64,000 nucleotides of DNA, from assembly GCF_036408855.1 (NCBI RefSeq), contig NZ_JAZGJQ010000001.1, forward strand, positions 1 to 64,000, given 5' to 3'. The position numbers and the translations under genes are program-made. Positions 52,753 to 61,437 of the stretch are shown here, piece by piece. Positions within the stretch are counted from its first letter, which is position 1, and every line of letters begins with the position of its first letter. Below the pieces are notes generated by a model. It was given only the letters and a program-made list of their open reading frames with translations, searched no databases and was not told the origin of the DNA. The stretch comes from Olsenella_K absiana (GTDB lineage: Bacteria > Actinomycetota > Coriobacteriia > Coriobacteriales > Atopobiaceae).

Positions 52753-53616
52753 CTAGTCCTTGGCCGCCAGCGCGGTGATGGCGAAGGAGTTGGGACCGGA
52801 GTGGGATGCGATGACGCAGCCGGACTTCACCCACTCTATCTCCTGCGCGCCGTGGTGGCGCACGACCTTCTCGCATGCCTTGCGGACCCTCTCGTCCGGC
52901 TCGTCGCCGGAGGTGTAGGTGAAGCAGACGCGGGATAGGTCCATGGGCTCGCGGGTGCAGAAGTGCTCGCAGAGCTCGGTCATGCACTTGCGGATGGAGC
53001 CGGTGCGCTTCTTGGTGGCGACGAGCCTGCCGTCCACCATCTCGATGGTGGGCTTGATGCGCAGGAGGGTCGCGCCGAGGAAGGCCGCGTTGGTGAGGCG
53101 CCCGCCCGCGCGGAGGAACTTGAGCTCGCCGGGGAGGAAGGCGAAGCGGATGCGGCGCGACTGGTCCGCCACGAACTCGCGGATGTCGTACGGGGTGGCG
53201 TCGGGGTTCTCCCTGAGCCAGCGGGCGACGTTGGTGACGATGAGGCGCTGCGCGGAGGATACCGCCTTTGTGTCGATCAGGGTCACGTAGTCGCGTCCCT
53301 CCGCGGCGATCCGGGCCGACTCCATGGAGACGGTGGTCACTGCGGAGTAGGCGAGGTAGACGATCTGCGCGTCGGGCTCGTCCGCGTGGATCCTGTCGAA
53401 GACTGGGGCGAAGTCGGCGGGGGAGCAGCCGGCGGTGCGGGGGCACTCGCCGGTCTCCTCGAAGTTCTCGTAGAGCTCCTCGGGAGGGAAGCTGTCGTCG
53501 TCGCGGCTCCGTCCGCCGAAGTTCACGTGCATGGGGACGACCACGATGCCGTACTCGCGCGCGGTGTCCGCGTGGATGTCAGATCCCGTCTCTGCGACCA
53601 GTACGTATTTGGGCAT
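52753..53616 (-). CDS. DegV-family fatty-acid-binding protein
   Basis: The 287-residue protein has the DegV pattern: ETGSDIHADTAREYGI at the start, VVPMHVNFGG, YSAVTTVSMESAR and the helix-rich C-terminal lobe with KFLRAGGRLTNAAFLGATLLRIKPTIEMVDG. DegV and FakB proteins bind a fatty acid and present it to the kinase FakA. No fakA is in the window, so the partner must be elsewhere. It is divergent from the Nudix gene; a minus-strand TATAGT lies near 53651-53656 as a promoter candidate. Confidence 0.9.
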   Translation of the reverse strand: MPKYVLVAETGSDIHADTAREYGIVVVPMHVNFGGRSRDDDSFPPEELYENFEETGECPRTAGCSPADFAPVFDRIHADEPDAQIVYLAYSAVTTVSMESARIAAEGRDYVTLIDTKAVSSAQRLIVTNVARWLRENPDATPYDIREFVADQSRRIRFAFLPGELKFLRAGGRLTNAAFLGATLLRIKPTIEMVDGRLVATKKRTGSIRKCMTELCEHFCTREPMDLSRVCFTYTSGDEPDERVRKACEKVVRHHGAQEIEWVKSGCVIASHSGPNSFAITALAAKD

Positions 53617-53852
53617 GCAGTCCTCAATCTGTCGACATCAAGTTCGTATGACTATAGCCCTTGTCGCCTCGTCTTGTCGTCTTTCGGTCGCTTTCACCTT
53701 CTGGTGTTTCTCGTGCGCTCGCGCCGGGTCGCGCACGTCCCGGCCGCGGGGCCTACAATAGCGACTCGACTGATGGCACCGCCCAGGTACGATGCGCCGG
53801 CTATGAGGAGGCCTGGCACTAGGCCAGGGCGGACGGGGCTTCGGAGGGCACC

Positions 53853-54767
53853 TTGATCCAGGATATCGGCGAGCACCGCTTCGACAACTCGTACCGCCCG
53901 CTGCCCGCCCGGCCCTCGGACGTGCTGCTCCGCTACCGCGATGGGGCGGTGCTCGTGCGCGGCGCGGCGGGCGAGGGCGCCGCCGGGGTCGCTGCCGCAG
54001 CCGCCGGCTCGGGCTCCGCCGGAGCCTCCGGCGCGGCGCCCGCGCCCGCGCTGGAGCTCCCGCTCGTCTCCGAGTTCGCCGGCGAGGTCGACCCCGCGGG
54101 GCTGACCTTCCTCTTCACCATCGACGACACCCGCTTCTACCTCTCGGAGGACGAGGACGCGCCGGTCCCGCCGGGCCTCGGCTGGGAGCCCGTCTCGGCC
54201 CTGAGGTCGGCCCGGCCGCGCTGGCGCGCGTTCGCCTGCATCACGGGCTACCAGCTTCGCAACTGGTATGCGGACAACCGGTTCTGCGGCAGGTGCGGAC
54301 ATCCCACCCTCAGGGTCGACAGGAATCGCGAGCTGTGCTGCCCCCAGTGCGACAGGGTGATCTACCCCAAGATCCAGCCGGCGGTCATCTGCGGCGTCAC
54401 GCACGGCTCCAAGATCCTCCTCACCAAGTACGCCGGCCGCAAGTACACCAACTACGCCCTCGTGGCCGGGTTCAACGAGGTCGGTGAGTCGCTCGAGGAG
54501 ACTTGCCGCCGCGAGGTAATGGAGGAGGTCGGCATCCGCGTGAAGCACCTGCGCTACTACAAGGACCAGCCGTGGTCCTTCACCGACACGCTGCTGGCCG
54601 GCTTCTTCTGCGAGCTCGACGGCACGCCGCGTATCACCCTCGACAGGAGCGAGCTCAGGCTCGGCGTGTGGGCGGACCGCTCGGAGATCCCCGAGCGCCT
54701 CGCCGACACGTCGAGCCTCACCAACGAAATGATCCTCTTCTTCAGGAACCATCCGGAGGCGTTCTAG
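53853..54767 (+). CDS. nudC: NudC-like Nudix hydrolase (NAD(H) pyrophosphatase / decapping type)
   Basis: The 304-residue protein starts at TTG with GGAGGGCACC upstream. It has the NudC order: a variable N-terminal domain containing an Ala/Gly-rich insert (41-65), a zinc ribbon (C145, C148, C163, C166) and a Nudix box at 206-228 (GFNEVGESLEETCRREVMEE). NudC enzymes hydrolyse NADH and remove NAD caps from RNA; the downstream specificity motif SQPWPFPxS appears here as DQPWSFTDT. TACAAT at 53754-53759 is a promoter candidate. One base separates its stop from the next ATG region, so it is probably cotranscribed with PP2C and FHA genes. Confidence 0.88.
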   Translation: MIQDIGEHRFDNSYRPLPARPSDVLLRYRDGAVLVRGAAGEGAAGVAAAAAGSGSAGASGAAPAPALELPLVSEFAGEVDPAGLTFLFTIDDTRFYLSEDEDAPVPPGLGWEPVSALRSARPRWRAFACITGYQLRNWYADNRFCGRCGHPTLRVDRNRELCCPQCDRVIYPKIQPAVICGVTHGSKILLTKYAGRKYTNYALVAGFNEVGESLEETCRREVMEEVGIRVKHLRYYKDQPWSFTDTLLAGFFCELDGTPRITLDRSELRLGVWADRSEIPERLADTSSLTNEMILFFRNHPEAF

Positions 54768-54768
54768 C

Positions 54769-55605
54769 ATGGCACGGATCGCAGCTGTAACCGACCAGGG
54801 AAGGCGTCGCTCCAACCAGGACTCCCACGGCTCGGGTGTCCGCTCGACCAGCCTCGGCGAGGTCACGCTCGGCGTGGTCTGCGACGGCGTCGGCGGCCTC
54901 GCGCAGGGCGAGGTCGCGAGCTCCACCGTGGTGCGCGCGGTCGAGCGCTGGTTCTCCGAGACCCTGGACGAGGTCCTCGCGGAGCCGGACGAGGCAGGCG
55001 CGGCTTCGGGCGAGAAGGACGCGGCGCCCGCCGGCGCGGCCTCCGCCGGCGACGGCATCTGCTCCCAGCGGGTCATGGACTCCCTCGACAACCTCGTCGC
55101 CAGCGCGAACGCCTCGATCCTGCGCTACGCCGCCGCCCACGGCGGCAAGATGGGCACCACGCTCTCGGCGCTGCTCTGCGCGCGTGGGCGCTTCCTCGCC
55201 GTGCAGGTGGGCGACTCGCGCGTCTACCACGTGACGCCCACCTCGGCGCGCCTCGTGACCGAGGACCAGACGCTCGCCGCCCGCGACGTGCTCCAGGGTC
55301 GCATGACGCGCGAGGAGGCGCGCACGTCCGACCGGCGCAGCGTGCTGCTGCAGGCCATCGGCTCGCAGGAGTCGATCCTGCCGATCTTCTACGAGGGCGC
55401 CTACGAGCCGGGCGACCTCTTCGTCCTCGTGAGCGACGGCGCCTGGCACCTGCAGGAGGCCGCCGGGATCACGCAGGCCTTCTCGCCCCTCACGGAGGCG
55501 GGCGAGAAGGACCTGGAGCTCGCCTGCCACAGGGTCATCAAGCGCGATCTCAGCCTCGGCGAGGGCGACAACCTGACCATCCTCGTCGTCGGCCCCGAGG
55601 GGTAG
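54769..55605 (+). CDS. PP2C-family Ser/Thr protein phosphatase
   Basis: The 278-residue phosphatase has the PP2C metal-binding motifs SNQDS (D18), VVCDGVGG (D39), a central GTTLSALL block, VLVSDG and GDNLTILVV. It would reverse the kinase's phosphorylation. It starts one base after the nudC stop and precedes the FHA gene by 33 bases. There is no membrane segment. Confidence 0.9.
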   Translation: MARIAAVTDQGRRRSNQDSHGSGVRSTSLGEVTLGVVCDGVGGLAQGEVASSTVVRAVERWFSETLDEVLAEPDEAGAASGEKDAAPAGAASAGDGICSQRVMDSLDNLVASANASILRYAAAHGGKMGTTLSALLCARGRFLAVQVGDSRVYHVTPTSARLVTEDQTLAARDVLQGRMTREEARTSDRRSVLLQAIGSQESILPIFYEGAYEPGDLFVLVSDGAWHLQEAAGITQAFSPLTEAGEKDLELACHRVIKRDLSLGEGDNLTILVVGPEG

Positions 55606-55638
55606 GAGCCGTCCCGGGTCACGGAAGGAGGGGCGCTC

Positions 55639-57036
55639 ATGCGCTTTCGCGACTACAGGGACCGCGAGACGCGCTCCCGCTGGATCGAGGTGCAGCTCTC
55701 GCGCCACGAGGAGCTCGACGAGGGGCTTGCCGCGTGGCTCGAGCGCACGCGCGACAGGAGCCTGCTGGAGGTGCGTCGCGTACGGGCGGGTGGCCCCGGC
55801 GTGCGGGGCGCCGCCGGCGCGGAGCCGCCCGCCCTGCTCTACGACGTGACCGGGCTCGTGACGCTCCCCGAGCTCCTGCGGGCCGACGCCGTCTCGCGCC
55901 AGCAGTACGAGGCCATGCTCTTCTCCGTGGCGGACCTCGCCTCCGCGCTGGAGTCCGCGCCGTGCTCGCTCGCGGCCGCGGACTTCCGCCCGCAGCACGT
56001 CTTCGCGCTGGGCGACGGCGCGCTCAGGTTCATCGTCGTGCCCGTGGTGCGCAGGTCCCGGCTCCTCAAGCCGCCCGACGCGCGCGACCTGCTGCACCAC
56101 CTCGCGACGGGGCGCTCCCTCAGGTTCATCTCGGACGAGGACATGCGCCGCGCGGAGCGGCTGGTGCGTCTCCTCGACTCCATGCGCAGCTTCGACTCTG
56201 CGGCCTACCTGGACTTCCTCGAGGCGGAGTACGGCGTCAGGACCGGCGCGAGGCAACAGGTGCGCCCGCGGCGCGAGCGCGCGGACGCGGCGTCCGCAGG
56301 CGCGCGGGCGGCCGCCGTGCCGCAGGCGCCAGCGGCCGCCGTGGCGGGGGCCGCCGTGGCGGGAGGTGCCGGTCGGGGCGGCGCGGTGCCGCGTGAGGTG
56401 CCTCGAACCATGCTCAGGGGCTCGCTCTCGCAGGGCGCCAGCGCCTGGGACGACACCTGGGGCGGGGCAGGCGAGGTGGCAGGCGGTCTCGGCGGCGAGG
56501 GCTCGGCCGGGGCCGATGGCGGCGCGCCCACGGATGCGGACGCGGGCGACGGGCGCTTCTCGGCCACGGACCCGGACGGCGTGGGCCTCGAGGTCCCGAG
56601 CGACTTCGACGCGCCCTGGGCCACGGGCGACCTGGGCAACACGACGCCTGGCAGCTTCGGCGACATGGGCGATGCGGACGACGTGCCGACGGGGAGCGTC
56701 TCGGCGCCGGGCCAAGCGGGCGGCGCCGGTCCGGCGTTCTGGCTCGTGCGCGAGTCGACGGGGGAGCGCTACCCGCTGGACGAGGGCGTCGAGGACGTGA
56801 TCGGTCGCTCGTCCGCCTGCGACGTGCAGGTCCTGGGCAACCTCGGCATCAGCAGGATGCACGCCTCCGTCGTCTGCGGCGACAGGGGCGTGGAGATCTT
56901 CGACCTCGGGTCGGAGAACGGCGTCGTGCTCAGGAGCGGCCTTTTGCCGGTGAACGACCACGCCATGGTCGCGGTGGGGGAGCGCTTCATGCTCGCTGAC
57001 GAGCTGTTCCACGTGGAGCGCGGCGAGGGCGCGTAG
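55639..57036 (+). CDS. FHA-domain protein (DUF6382-type N-terminus)
   Basis: The 465-residue protein has an N-terminal globular region (about 1-200) resembling the DUF6382 domain often joined to FHA domains. A Gly/Ala-rich linker (about 215-370) follows, then a C-terminal FHA domain with GRSSACDV (389-396) and ISRMHASV and SENGVVL as the phosphothreonine-binding loops. FHA domains read phosphothreonine, so it is a likely target of the Ser/Thr kinase and PP2C. AGGAGG lies nine bases before the ATG. Confidence 0.88.
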   Translation: MRFRDYRDRETRSRWIEVQLSRHEELDEGLAAWLERTRDRSLLEVRRVRAGGPGVRGAAGAEPPALLYDVTGLVTLPELLRADAVSRQQYEAMLFSVADLASALESAPCSLAAADFRPQHVFALGDGALRFIVVPVVRRSRLLKPPDARDLLHHLATGRSLRFISDEDMRRAERLVRLLDSMRSFDSAAYLDFLEAEYGVRTGARQQVRPRRERADAASAGARAAAVPQAPAAAVAGAAVAGGAGRGGAVPREVPRTMLRGSLSQGASAWDDTWGGAGEVAGGLGGEGSAGADGGAPTDADAGDGRFSATDPDGVGLEVPSDFDAPWATGDLGNTTPGSFGDMGDADDVPTGSVSAPGQAGGAGPAFWLVRESTGERYPLDEGVEDVIGRSSACDVQVLGNLGISRMHASVVCGDRGVEIFDLGSENGVVLRSGLLPVNDHAMVAVGERFMLADELFHVERGEGA

Positions 57037-57047
57037 GGCCGCCGTCC

Positions 57048-57092
57048 GCGCCGGGGGCGCAAGGTGCGCCGGGGGTGCAAGGCGCGCCGGGC
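57048..57092 (+). repeat. 18-bp tandem repeat after the FHA gene
   Basis: About two and a half copies of GCGCCGGGGGYGCAAGGY occur head to tail (57048-57065, 57066-57083, partial 57084-57092) between converging genes. They may fold as small hairpins and contribute to termination. Confidence 0.75.
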
Positions 57093-57126
57093 GAGAAGGA
57101 CGTCCGCCAGCGCGTCGCCCTGCGCC

Positions 57127-57702
57127 CTACTCCATCGTGTGCGTGGTGTAGACGGCCTCGTCCTCCCAGAGCACGGCCTCGTTGCCGGAGAGGACTCCCT
57201 CGCGGTGCCCCGCGAGGGTCGCGGGCACGTCGATGAGGCGCTGGTTGGCCGAGCCGCGGAAGCGGAGGCTGATGTCGTGCTCGGCGGCGATCCAGGGGCC
57301 GTCGACCAGCACGTCGACGCAGTCCAGGATCGAGGACAGGTCCTCGGAGCCGTGCAAGCCGCCGGGCAGGAGCTCCTCGAGCGTGCGCCCGCTGTACAGC
57401 CAGACGTTCTTCTCCGTGCCGAAGCGCTCGCGCACGCGCCTGAGGAAGGGTGCGAGGGCCGCGGCGTTCTCCGGCTCGGTCGGCTCGCCGCCGAGGACGG
57501 AGAGGCCGTCGACGTAGAACGGCTCCATGGACTCGATGATCTTGTCCTCCACCTGGCGCGTGAAGGGGTCGCCCGCCGTGAAGCTCCACGCCGACTCGTT
57601 GAAGCAGCCGGGGCAGTGCAGCCTGCAGCCGGAGACGAACAGGGTGGTCCTCACGCCGGGTCCGTTGGCGATGTCACAGTACTTGATCTCCGCGTAGTTC
57701 AT
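57127..57702 (-). CDS. nrdG: Anaerobic ribonucleotide reductase activating enzyme
   Basis: The 191-residue radical-SAM enzyme generates the glycyl radical on NrdD. CRLHCPGC provides C26, C30 and C33 for the [4Fe-4S] cluster, and YCDIANGPGVRTTLFVSG and SVLGGEPTEPEN are family blocks. It lies downstream of nrdD on the same strand but 396 bases away, with its own promoter candidate. Confidence 0.94.
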   Translation of the reverse strand: MNYAEIKYCDIANGPGVRTTLFVSGCRLHCPGCFNESAWSFTAGDPFTRQVEDKIIESMEPFYVDGLSVLGGEPTEPENAAALAPFLRRVRERFGTEKNVWLYSGRTLEELLPGGLHGSEDLSSILDCVDVLVDGPWIAAEHDISLRFRGSANQRLIDVPATLAGHREGVLSGNEAVLWEDEAVYTTHTME

Positions 57703-57793
57703 GGCTGCACCTCGGCTGGTTCGGTCGTGGACGGTTCCCTCTTGGGTGGTGCTGCGAGAGAGCCGCGTCCACGGATGGGTTTAACGCCTTGCA

Positions 57794-57799
57794 ATTGTA
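57794..57799 (-). promoter_or_regulatory. -10 element of nrdG
   Basis: On the minus strand TACAAT (57799-57794) lies about 92 bases before the nrdG ATG. A -35 resembling TTGGTG sits only 14 bases upstream, so the assignment is tentative. Confidence 0.35.
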
Positions 57800-57916
57800 T
57801 CTGACGCACGGGACACCAAAGGGCGCCTCGGGCAGACCGACAAGGCGCCCATCGTCACGACAATGCGTGGTGCAGGTGGCGCCTTCGACGGGAGCGCTGG
57901 AATGTGATAGAAAGTA

Positions 57917-57982
57917 GCTGACTTTTCCCGTGAGGAAGGGTCTCCAAGCGCCGGGGACGTTTTCCCCGGCTCTTTTCATATC
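57917..57982 (+). ncRNA. Possible short plus-strand RNA with terminator opposite nrdDG
   Basis: GCCGGGGA/TCCCCGGC (57950-57957 and 57963-57970, 5-base loop) followed by TCTTTTC is a plus-strand intrinsic terminator in a gap where no plus-strand gene exists. A TGATAG box at 57905-57910 could start a transcript of about 70 bases containing a further CCCGTGAGGAAGGG hairpin. It may be a small RNA antisense to the nrdD-nrdG spacer. Confidence 0.3.
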
Positions 57983-58041
57983 TTTCGGTTGAATCCCAAC
58001 TGGCGTAGCACGGCGTTAGAGCCGATAAGTACGCGAGAAGG

Positions 58042-58075
58042 CCGAAGGGAGCCCATCCGGCGGTCCCTTCGGCCT
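58042..58075 (-). terminator. Terminator of nrdD
   Basis: The inverted repeat GCCGAAGGGA / TCCCTTCGGC with a 13-base loop is followed on the minus strand by CTTCTCG, about 25 bases after the nrdD stop. Confidence 0.65.
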
Positions 58076-58098
58076 GGATCGTTCTCGCGGCCGTAGCG

Positions 58099-60321
58099 CT
58101 ACAGGTGCAGCACGCGGTCCTTGATCTCCTGCGTGCGGCCCTGGTTCCAGAACTGGGTGCCGATGTAGCCGCAGGTCCTGCGGGCGACGTTCATCTTGCT
58201 CTGGTCGCGGTTGCCGCAGTTGGGGCACTCCCACACGAGCTTGCCGTCGTCCTCCACGATCCTGATCTCCCCGTCGTAGCCGCACACCTGGCAGTAGTCG
58301 CTCTTGGTGTTGAGCTCGGCGTACATGATGTTCTCGTAGATGAACTGCATCACGCGGACCACGGCCTCGAGGTTGTCCTGCATGTTGGGCACCTCGACGT
58401 AGGAGATGGCGCCGCCGGGGGAGAGGCGCTGGAACTTGCTCTCGAAGCGCAGCTTGGTGAAGGCGTCGATCTTCTCGGTCACGTGGACGTGGTAGGAGTT
58501 GGTGATGTAGCCCTTGTCCGTGATGCCGGGGATGATGCCGAAGCGGCGCTGCAGGCACTTGGCGAACTTGTAGGTGGTGGACTCGAGTGGCGTGCCGTAG
58601 AGGGAGTAGTCGATGTCCTCGGCGGCCTTCCACTCGGCGCACTTGTCGTTCATGTGCTGCATGATCGAGAGGGCGAAGTCCTCGGCGGCGGGGTCGGTGT
58701 GGCTCTTGCCGGTGAGGGCCTTCACGCACTCGTAGAGGCCGGCGTAGCCGAGGCTGATGGTGCTGTAGCCGCCATAGAGGAGCTTGTCGATCTTCTCGCC
58801 CTTGTCGAGGCGCGCGAGGGCGCCGTACTGCCACAGGATCGGCGCGGCGTCCGAGGTCGTGCCGCAGAGGCGGTCGTGGCGGCAGCGCAGCGCGCGGTGG
58901 CAGAGCTCGAGGCGCTCGTCGAAGAGCGGCCAGAACTTCTCCACGTCTCGGTCGGCGGACAGCGCGACGTCGGGCAGGTTGATCGTGACGACGCCCTGGT
59001 TGAAGCGGCCGTAGTACTTGGGCTTGCCCGGCTCGTAGTTCTTGGCCTTGGCCACGTTGCCGTAGCCGTCGCCCGAGCGGTCGGGCGTCAGGAAGGAGCG
59101 GCAGCCCATGCAGGTGTAGACGTCGCCCTCGCCCTCGGCCTCGCCCTTGGAGAGCTTGTACTCGCGCATCTTCTTCTCGGAGATGTAGTCGGGCACCATG
59201 CGCTTGGCGGTGCACTTGGCGGCCAGCTGCGTGAGGTAGAAGTAGGGGTCGCCGGGGTGGATGTTGTCCTCCTCGAGCACGTAGATGAGCTTGGGGAAGG
59301 CGGGGGTGATCCACACGCCGGCCTCGTTCTTGACGCCCTGGTAGCGCTGCTTGAGCATCTCCTCGATGCAGAGTGCGAGGTCGTGCTTCTCCTGGGGGTC
59401 GCGCGCCTCGTTGAGGTACATGAACACGGTGATGAACGGCGCCTGGCCGTTGGTGGTCATGAGGGTGACGACCTGGTACTGGATGGTCTGGATGCCGCGG
59501 GCCACCTCGTCGCGCAGGCGCTTCTCCACGATGGTGTCGACCTTGTCGGCGCCGGGGTGGGCGTCGATGGCCTCCATCTCGGCGTACACCTGGCGGCGGA
59601 TCTTCTTGCGGGAGACGTCCACGAACTTGGCGAGGTGGTAGAGCGAGATGGACTGGCCGCCGTACTGGCAGGAGGCCACCTGGGCGATGATCTGCGTGGC
59701 GATGTTGCAGGCGGTCGAGAAGCTGTGGGGCTTCTCGATCATGGTGCCGCTGATCACCGTGCCGTTCTGCAGCATGTCGTCGAGGTTCACGAGGTCGCAG
59801 TTGTGCATGTGCTGGGCGTAGTAGTCGGCGTCGTGGAAGTGGATGATGCCCTCCTGGTGGGCCTCCACGACGTCGCGCGGCAGCAGCTGGCGCATCGTCA
59901 GGTCCTTGGAGACCTCGCCGGCCATGTAGTCGCGCTGGACGCTGACCACGGTCGGGTTCTTGTTGGAGTTCTCCTGCTTGACCTCCTCGTTGTTGGCCTC
60001 GATCAGCGAGAGGATCTTGTCGTCCGTGGTGTTCTTGTGGCGCTTCTGGTTCTGCAGGTAGCGGTAGATGATGTAGCGGCGGGCCACGTCGAAGTGGTCG
60101 AGGGCCATGAGCTGGTCCTCGACGAGGTCCTGGACCTCCTCGACCGTGACGGTGTGGCCGGCCTTGGCGCACTCGTCCTGCACGTTGAGGGAGGCGAAGG
60201 TAATCTCGCGCTCGGTCAGGCGGTCGGCCTCGGCGGCCTCGGCGTTGGCCCCGGCGATGGCGTTGGAGATCTTGCTGACGTCGAAGGGTACCTCTGAGCC
60301 GTTGCGCTTGATGATCTTCAT
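58099..60321 (-). CDS. nrdD: Anaerobic ribonucleoside-triphosphate reductase
   Basis: The 740-residue class III reductase makes deoxynucleotides without oxygen. An N-terminal ATP-cone (IIKRNGSEVPFDVSKISNAI) gives allosteric control. The C-terminal zinc site has C677, C680, C699 and C702, and the glycyl-radical motif RRTCGYIG places the radical on G718. It needs NrdG, encoded downstream. ATG 60321 is preceded by GAGGAG; a longer in-frame extension would enter the promoter and NrdR-box region and is rejected. It is regulated by paired NrdR boxes (60432-60479). Confidence 0.95.
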   Translation of the reverse strand: MKIIKRNGSEVPFDVSKISNAIAGANAEAAEADRLTEREITFASLNVQDECAKAGHTVTVEEVQDLVEDQLMALDHFDVARRYIIYRYLQNQKRHKNTTDDKILSLIEANNEEVKQENSNKNPTVVSVQRDYMAGEVSKDLTMRQLLPRDVVEAHQEGIIHFHDADYYAQHMHNCDLVNLDDMLQNGTVISGTMIEKPHSFSTACNIATQIIAQVASCQYGGQSISLYHLAKFVDVSRKKIRRQVYAEMEAIDAHPGADKVDTIVEKRLRDEVARGIQTIQYQVVTLMTTNGQAPFITVFMYLNEARDPQEKHDLALCIEEMLKQRYQGVKNEAGVWITPAFPKLIYVLEEDNIHPGDPYFYLTQLAAKCTAKRMVPDYISEKKMREYKLSKGEAEGEGDVYTCMGCRSFLTPDRSGDGYGNVAKAKNYEPGKPKYYGRFNQGVVTINLPDVALSADRDVEKFWPLFDERLELCHRALRCRHDRLCGTTSDAAPILWQYGALARLDKGEKIDKLLYGGYSTISLGYAGLYECVKALTGKSHTDPAAEDFALSIMQHMNDKCAEWKAAEDIDYSLYGTPLESTTYKFAKCLQRRFGIIPGITDKGYITNSYHVHVTEKIDAFTKLRFESKFQRLSPGGAISYVEVPNMQDNLEAVVRVMQFIYENIMYAELNTKSDYCQVCGYDGEIRIVEDDGKLVWECPNCGNRDQSKMNVARRTCGYIGTQFWNQGRTQEIKDRVLHL

Positions 60322-60431
60322 CGTGCTCTCCTCGCTTGCGTGGCGGCGGCACAGACTAGCTGGGCAAACGCGCAAACCGCGCCTGCCGTGCCGTCGCTGG
60401 GATTGGTTTCCTATGGCCTGCGAAGAGTATG

Positions 60432-60479
60432 GCACAACTTCTTGTGCCAGAAATTGACATTCAGCACAAGATATTGTTG
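60432..60479. promoter_or_regulatory. Paired NrdR boxes upstream of nrdD
   Basis: GCACAACTTCTTGTGC (60432-60447) and GCACAAGATATTGTTG (60464-60479) both match the 16-bp ACACAATATATTGTGT-like NrdR consensus. They are 32 bp apart centre to centre, the three-helical-turn spacing typical for NrdR. They lie about 110-160 bases before the nrdD start. The gap continues to 60819 with two GC-rich hairpins (one at 60738-60768) before the GTPase gene. Confidence 0.75.
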
Positions 60480-60737
60480 AAAAGCCATTCCGTGATGTTG
60501 AAACACCGTTGATAACCCAAATCGGCGCAGGTGAGAAAAACGCGCGCCCGAAAGACAATTGCGGGGTTCCGGCAAGAATTCTCCCATGGGCGCGGGGCCT
60601 TCGCAGTTCCTCCGCAACTCGTTTGGGCGCTTGCCGTTCGCCGGCGACAAGGACGACGGGGAAGCGATTACCAAAAGGGTCCCACTAGCATCTCCTGGAT
60701 ACCGGCCCGCCGGCGGCGACTCGCGGGCGGGCAGTAT

Positions 60738-60768
60738 GCCGGCAGGCGCCAGCTCCGCGCCTGCCGGC
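60738..60768 (+). promoter_or_regulatory. Perfect 12-bp hairpin before the CobW-like gene
   Basis: GCCGGCAGGCGC (60738-60749) pairs with GCGCCTGCCGGC (60757-60768). It lies about 50 bases before the chosen ATG and probably belongs to that gene's leader. It also argues against starting the protein further upstream. Confidence 0.5.
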
Positions 60769-60819
60769 ACCGAGGCGCGGCGAGAAGAGACTGCGAGCGA
60801 GTACTTCGAGCGAGGCCCA

Positions 60820-61437
60820 ATGACTGAGGTGATCATAATCTCGGGGGCGCGAGGCGCCGGCAAGACGACGCTCATCAACGGCATCGTCGCGGCCAACGCG
60901 CTCGACGAGCCGCCGGTCGTGCTCGAGTGCGAGGCGGGGGAGAGCTCCGTGAGCTGGGACCTCATCTCCGCTGGGAGGGTGTCTCTCTGGCCGGTCGTGC
61001 CGGCGCGCCGCGCGGACGCGGGCGACGGGCTGCCCCACACCCTCCACCAGGGCCTCACGACGATCATGCGCTCCTCGCCGCCCGCGTGCGTGATCGTGGA
61101 GGCGTGCGACGCCGCGTCCGTGGACGACGTGGCGGGCGTGGTCTCCTACGTGGGGAGGGAGCAGCCCTTAGAGGTCTGCGCCGCCATCACCGTGGTGGAC
61201 GCCACAAGAGTAGCCGAGCCGCGCGCCCTCTCCAACGCGGCGTGCAGGAAGCTCGAGGAGGCGCGCCTCCTGGTGCTCACCAAGGCCGAGGGCCTCTCGG
61301 ACTACGACGTCTTCCGGGTGCGCGGCATCCTCCACGCGCTGGTCGACGCACCTGTCGTGCGGCTGGACAGCCCACCGGACTACCGTCGGCTGCTCGAGCT
61401 CGCGAAGGTTGCGTGGGCGCTGCGCGGGGGAGCGTAG
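60820..61437 (+). CDS. CobW/HypB-like P-loop GTPase
   Basis: The 205-residue protein starts MTEVIIISGARGAGKTTLIN, whose GARGAGKTT is a Walker A loop. VIVEACD (Walker B-like), ITVVDATRV and VLTKAEG (in the TKxD position) follow the CobW/HypB/UreG order, though the guanine motif is TKAE rather than TKxD. It lacks the CobW C-terminal domain and the His-rich metal tail. A metal-delivery or cofactor-loading role is possible; the partner is unknown. The start is chosen at the conserved beta-strand; an upstream in-frame ATG would include the hairpin region. Confidence 0.7.
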   Translation: MTEVIIISGARGAGKTTLINGIVAANALDEPPVVLECEAGESSVSWDLISAGRVSLWPVVPARRADAGDGLPHTLHQGLTTIMRSSPPACVIVEACDAASVDDVAGVVSYVGREQPLEVCAAITVVDATRVAEPRALSNAACRKLEEARLLVLTKAEGLSDYDVFRVRGILHALVDAPVVRLDSPPDYRRLLELAKVAWALRGGA

